Part shown: in pieces, positions 5,005 to 5,800 of the stretch
Layout: each line of letters starts with the position of its first letter
Numbering within the stretch: position 1 is the first letter of the stretch
Source: DAIRET01 sp036795455
Lineage (GTDB): Bacteria > Bacteroidota > Ignavibacteria > Ignavibacteriales > Ignavibacteriaceae
Assembly: GCA_036795455.1 (NCBI GenBank)
Contig: DAIRET010000176.1
Location: 1 to 5,800, forward strand
Direction of reading: 5' to 3'
Length of the DNA stretch: 5,800 bases
Program-made: the position numbers and the translations under genes
Notes under the pieces: generated by a model
Database searches by the model: none
Told to the model about the DNA's origin: nothing
What the model saw: the letters and a program-made list of their open reading frames with translations, nothing else

Positions 5005-5800
5005 ATGATGATGCAAAAACTACCATTATTTTTTGCTGTCTCTTTATTCGCTTTGCTGTTTTTTTCATGCGGAGTAAATAAAGAAATAGTAAAGGATGGG
5101 GAAGGAACAGATGGGAATAGTGATATTAAAAAAGGTGAGATTGTTTCAGAGTTATTGGAACAGGCAAGACAGTTTTACGTTACAGCTCTTGCAAAACAAG
5201 AAATTAACAGTGTTGAAGAAGCAATCACAAACTATGAATCAGCTTTAAGATTAATCAATAATCTTAGCTATTATCCGGGAATCGATAATAATGAAGCCTA
5301 TATGGAGCTTACTTCGTCGGTTATTGACGATTACAGAAGTTATATTGATGGTTTGCCGGAACTCCCCGAAAATGTATCTTTTGCAGCTTTAGAAGAATGG
5401 CTCGGAAAATCAATTCCTGAAATTGATTTGGCAGTAACAGAAGAAAAAACAACTACAAAAATTATTATCCCAGCCGATATACCGCTTGAAGTAAACTCAC
5501 AGGTTGAACAATATATTGAGTATTTCACAGGAAGAGGTAGTAAGCATATGAGAACATGGCTTGCTCGCTCAGGGAAGTATTTCCCGATGATGAGTAAAAT
5601 CTTTATCGAAGAAGGTGTGCCTCAACAGCTCCTTTATCTCAGTATGATTGAAAGCGGTTTGAACCCGACAGCACGCTCGTGGGCTGGTGCAGTAGGTCTT
5701 TGGCAGTTTATTAAATCTACTGGAAGACTATACGGACTTCAATCGGATTTCTACTATGATGAAAGAAGAGACCCTGAAAAAGCTACACGCGCAGCAGCAA
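5005..5800 (+). CDS. mltD: MltD-like membrane-bound lytic murein transglycosylase, lipoprotein (3' end beyond window)
   Basis: Cleaves the MurNAc-GlcNAc bond of peptidoglycan with formation of 1,6-anhydro-MurNAc, and acts in the periplasm while anchored by lipid. The 265 visible codons stay open to the right edge. A lipoprotein signal (1-21) ends in LLFFSC, giving Cys22 as the lipidated residue. Phe at -3 is not the textbook lipobox, though such forms are common in this group. No acidic surface-export tag follows the Cys. Residues about 45-115 look like a TPR-like helical pair (YxxAL..EEAITNYESALRL), followed by a linker rich in acidic residues and Thr to about 160. The SLT catalytic domain begins near 165: the catalytic Glu is E216 in SMIESGLNP, followed by AGAVGLWQF (227-235), the YGL at 243-245 and DERRDPEKATRAA at 252-264, all wording typical of MltD. 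C-terminal LysM repeats, usual in the family, would lie outside the window. Confidence 0.92.
   Translation, partial: MMMQKLPLFFAVSLFALLFFSCGVNKEIVKDGEGTDGNSDIKKGEIVSELLEQARQFYVTALAKQEINSVEEAITNYESALRLINNLSYYPGIDNNEAYMELTSSVIDDYRSYIDGLPELPENVSFAALEEWLGKSIPEIDLAVTEEKTTTKIIIPADIPLEVNSQVEQYIEYFTGRGSKHMRTWLARSGKYFPMMSKIFIEEGVPQQLLYLSMIESGLNPTARSWAGAVGLWQFIKSTGRLYGLQSDFYYDERRDPEKATRAAA

Noticed and set aside
5340..5528. Minus-strand open frame of 62 codons inside the mltD-like gene
   Set aside because: It is antisense to the coding linker of a clearly recognised lipoprotein gene.
1..5800. Mobile elements, CRISPR arrays, defence or toxin-antitoxin modules
   Set aside because: No transposase, recombinase, regularly spaced repeat, terminal inverted repeat or paired small toxin/antitoxin genes were seen. 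The gene content is housekeeping, transport and envelope.

Overview
This AT-rich window looks like ordinary chromosomal DNA from a member of the Bacteroidota/Ignavibacteriota (FCB) group. That placement is an inference. It rests on a C-terminal-Phe outer-membrane barrel of a type common in that group, an MltD-type lipoprotein with a helical N-terminal region, and two promoter-like sequences resembling the Bacteroidota TTTG / TAnnTTTG form. Unlike most Bacteroidota, two of the genes have usable Shine-Dalgarno sequences, which would suit an Ignavibacteria-like lineage. No mobile element, CRISPR array, tRNA or rRNA was seen.

All recognised genes lie on the + strand. From left to right: (i) positions 1-67 hold the last 21 codons of an unidentified gene. 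(ii) A 75-base gap carries a perfect 8-bp inverted repeat just before the next gene. (iii) Positions 143-3579 form a tight three-gene unit: an SGLT-type sodium/sugar symporter, chorismate synthase (aroC, TTG start, 6 bases after the symporter stop and in the same frame), and a YcbL/glyoxalase-II-like metallo-hydrolase that overlaps aroC by ATGA. (iv) A 110-base gap with a plausible promoter leads to a secreted beta-barrel-like protein (3690-4745), closed by a strong intrinsic terminator (4756-4789). (v) A 215-base gap with a second plausible promoter leads to an MltD-like lytic transglycosylase lipoprotein that starts at 5005 and runs off the right edge.

The unit at 143-3579 mixes sugar uptake, the last common step of aromatic amino-acid biosynthesis and a small hydrolase. 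These have no evident shared pathway, so the arrangement is probably one of expression convenience. The two genes on the right act in the envelope: one is probably in the outer membrane and the other is a peptidoglycan-cleaving lipoprotein.

I found no convincing new multi-gene system. The points most worth a second look are the Ser-to-Ala change in an otherwise vSGLT-like sugar site, the unusual translational junctions (a TTG start and mini-ORFs overlapping start codons), the palindrome at 109-128, the matched promoter pair, and a weak Nfu-like micro-ORF at 4841-4930.
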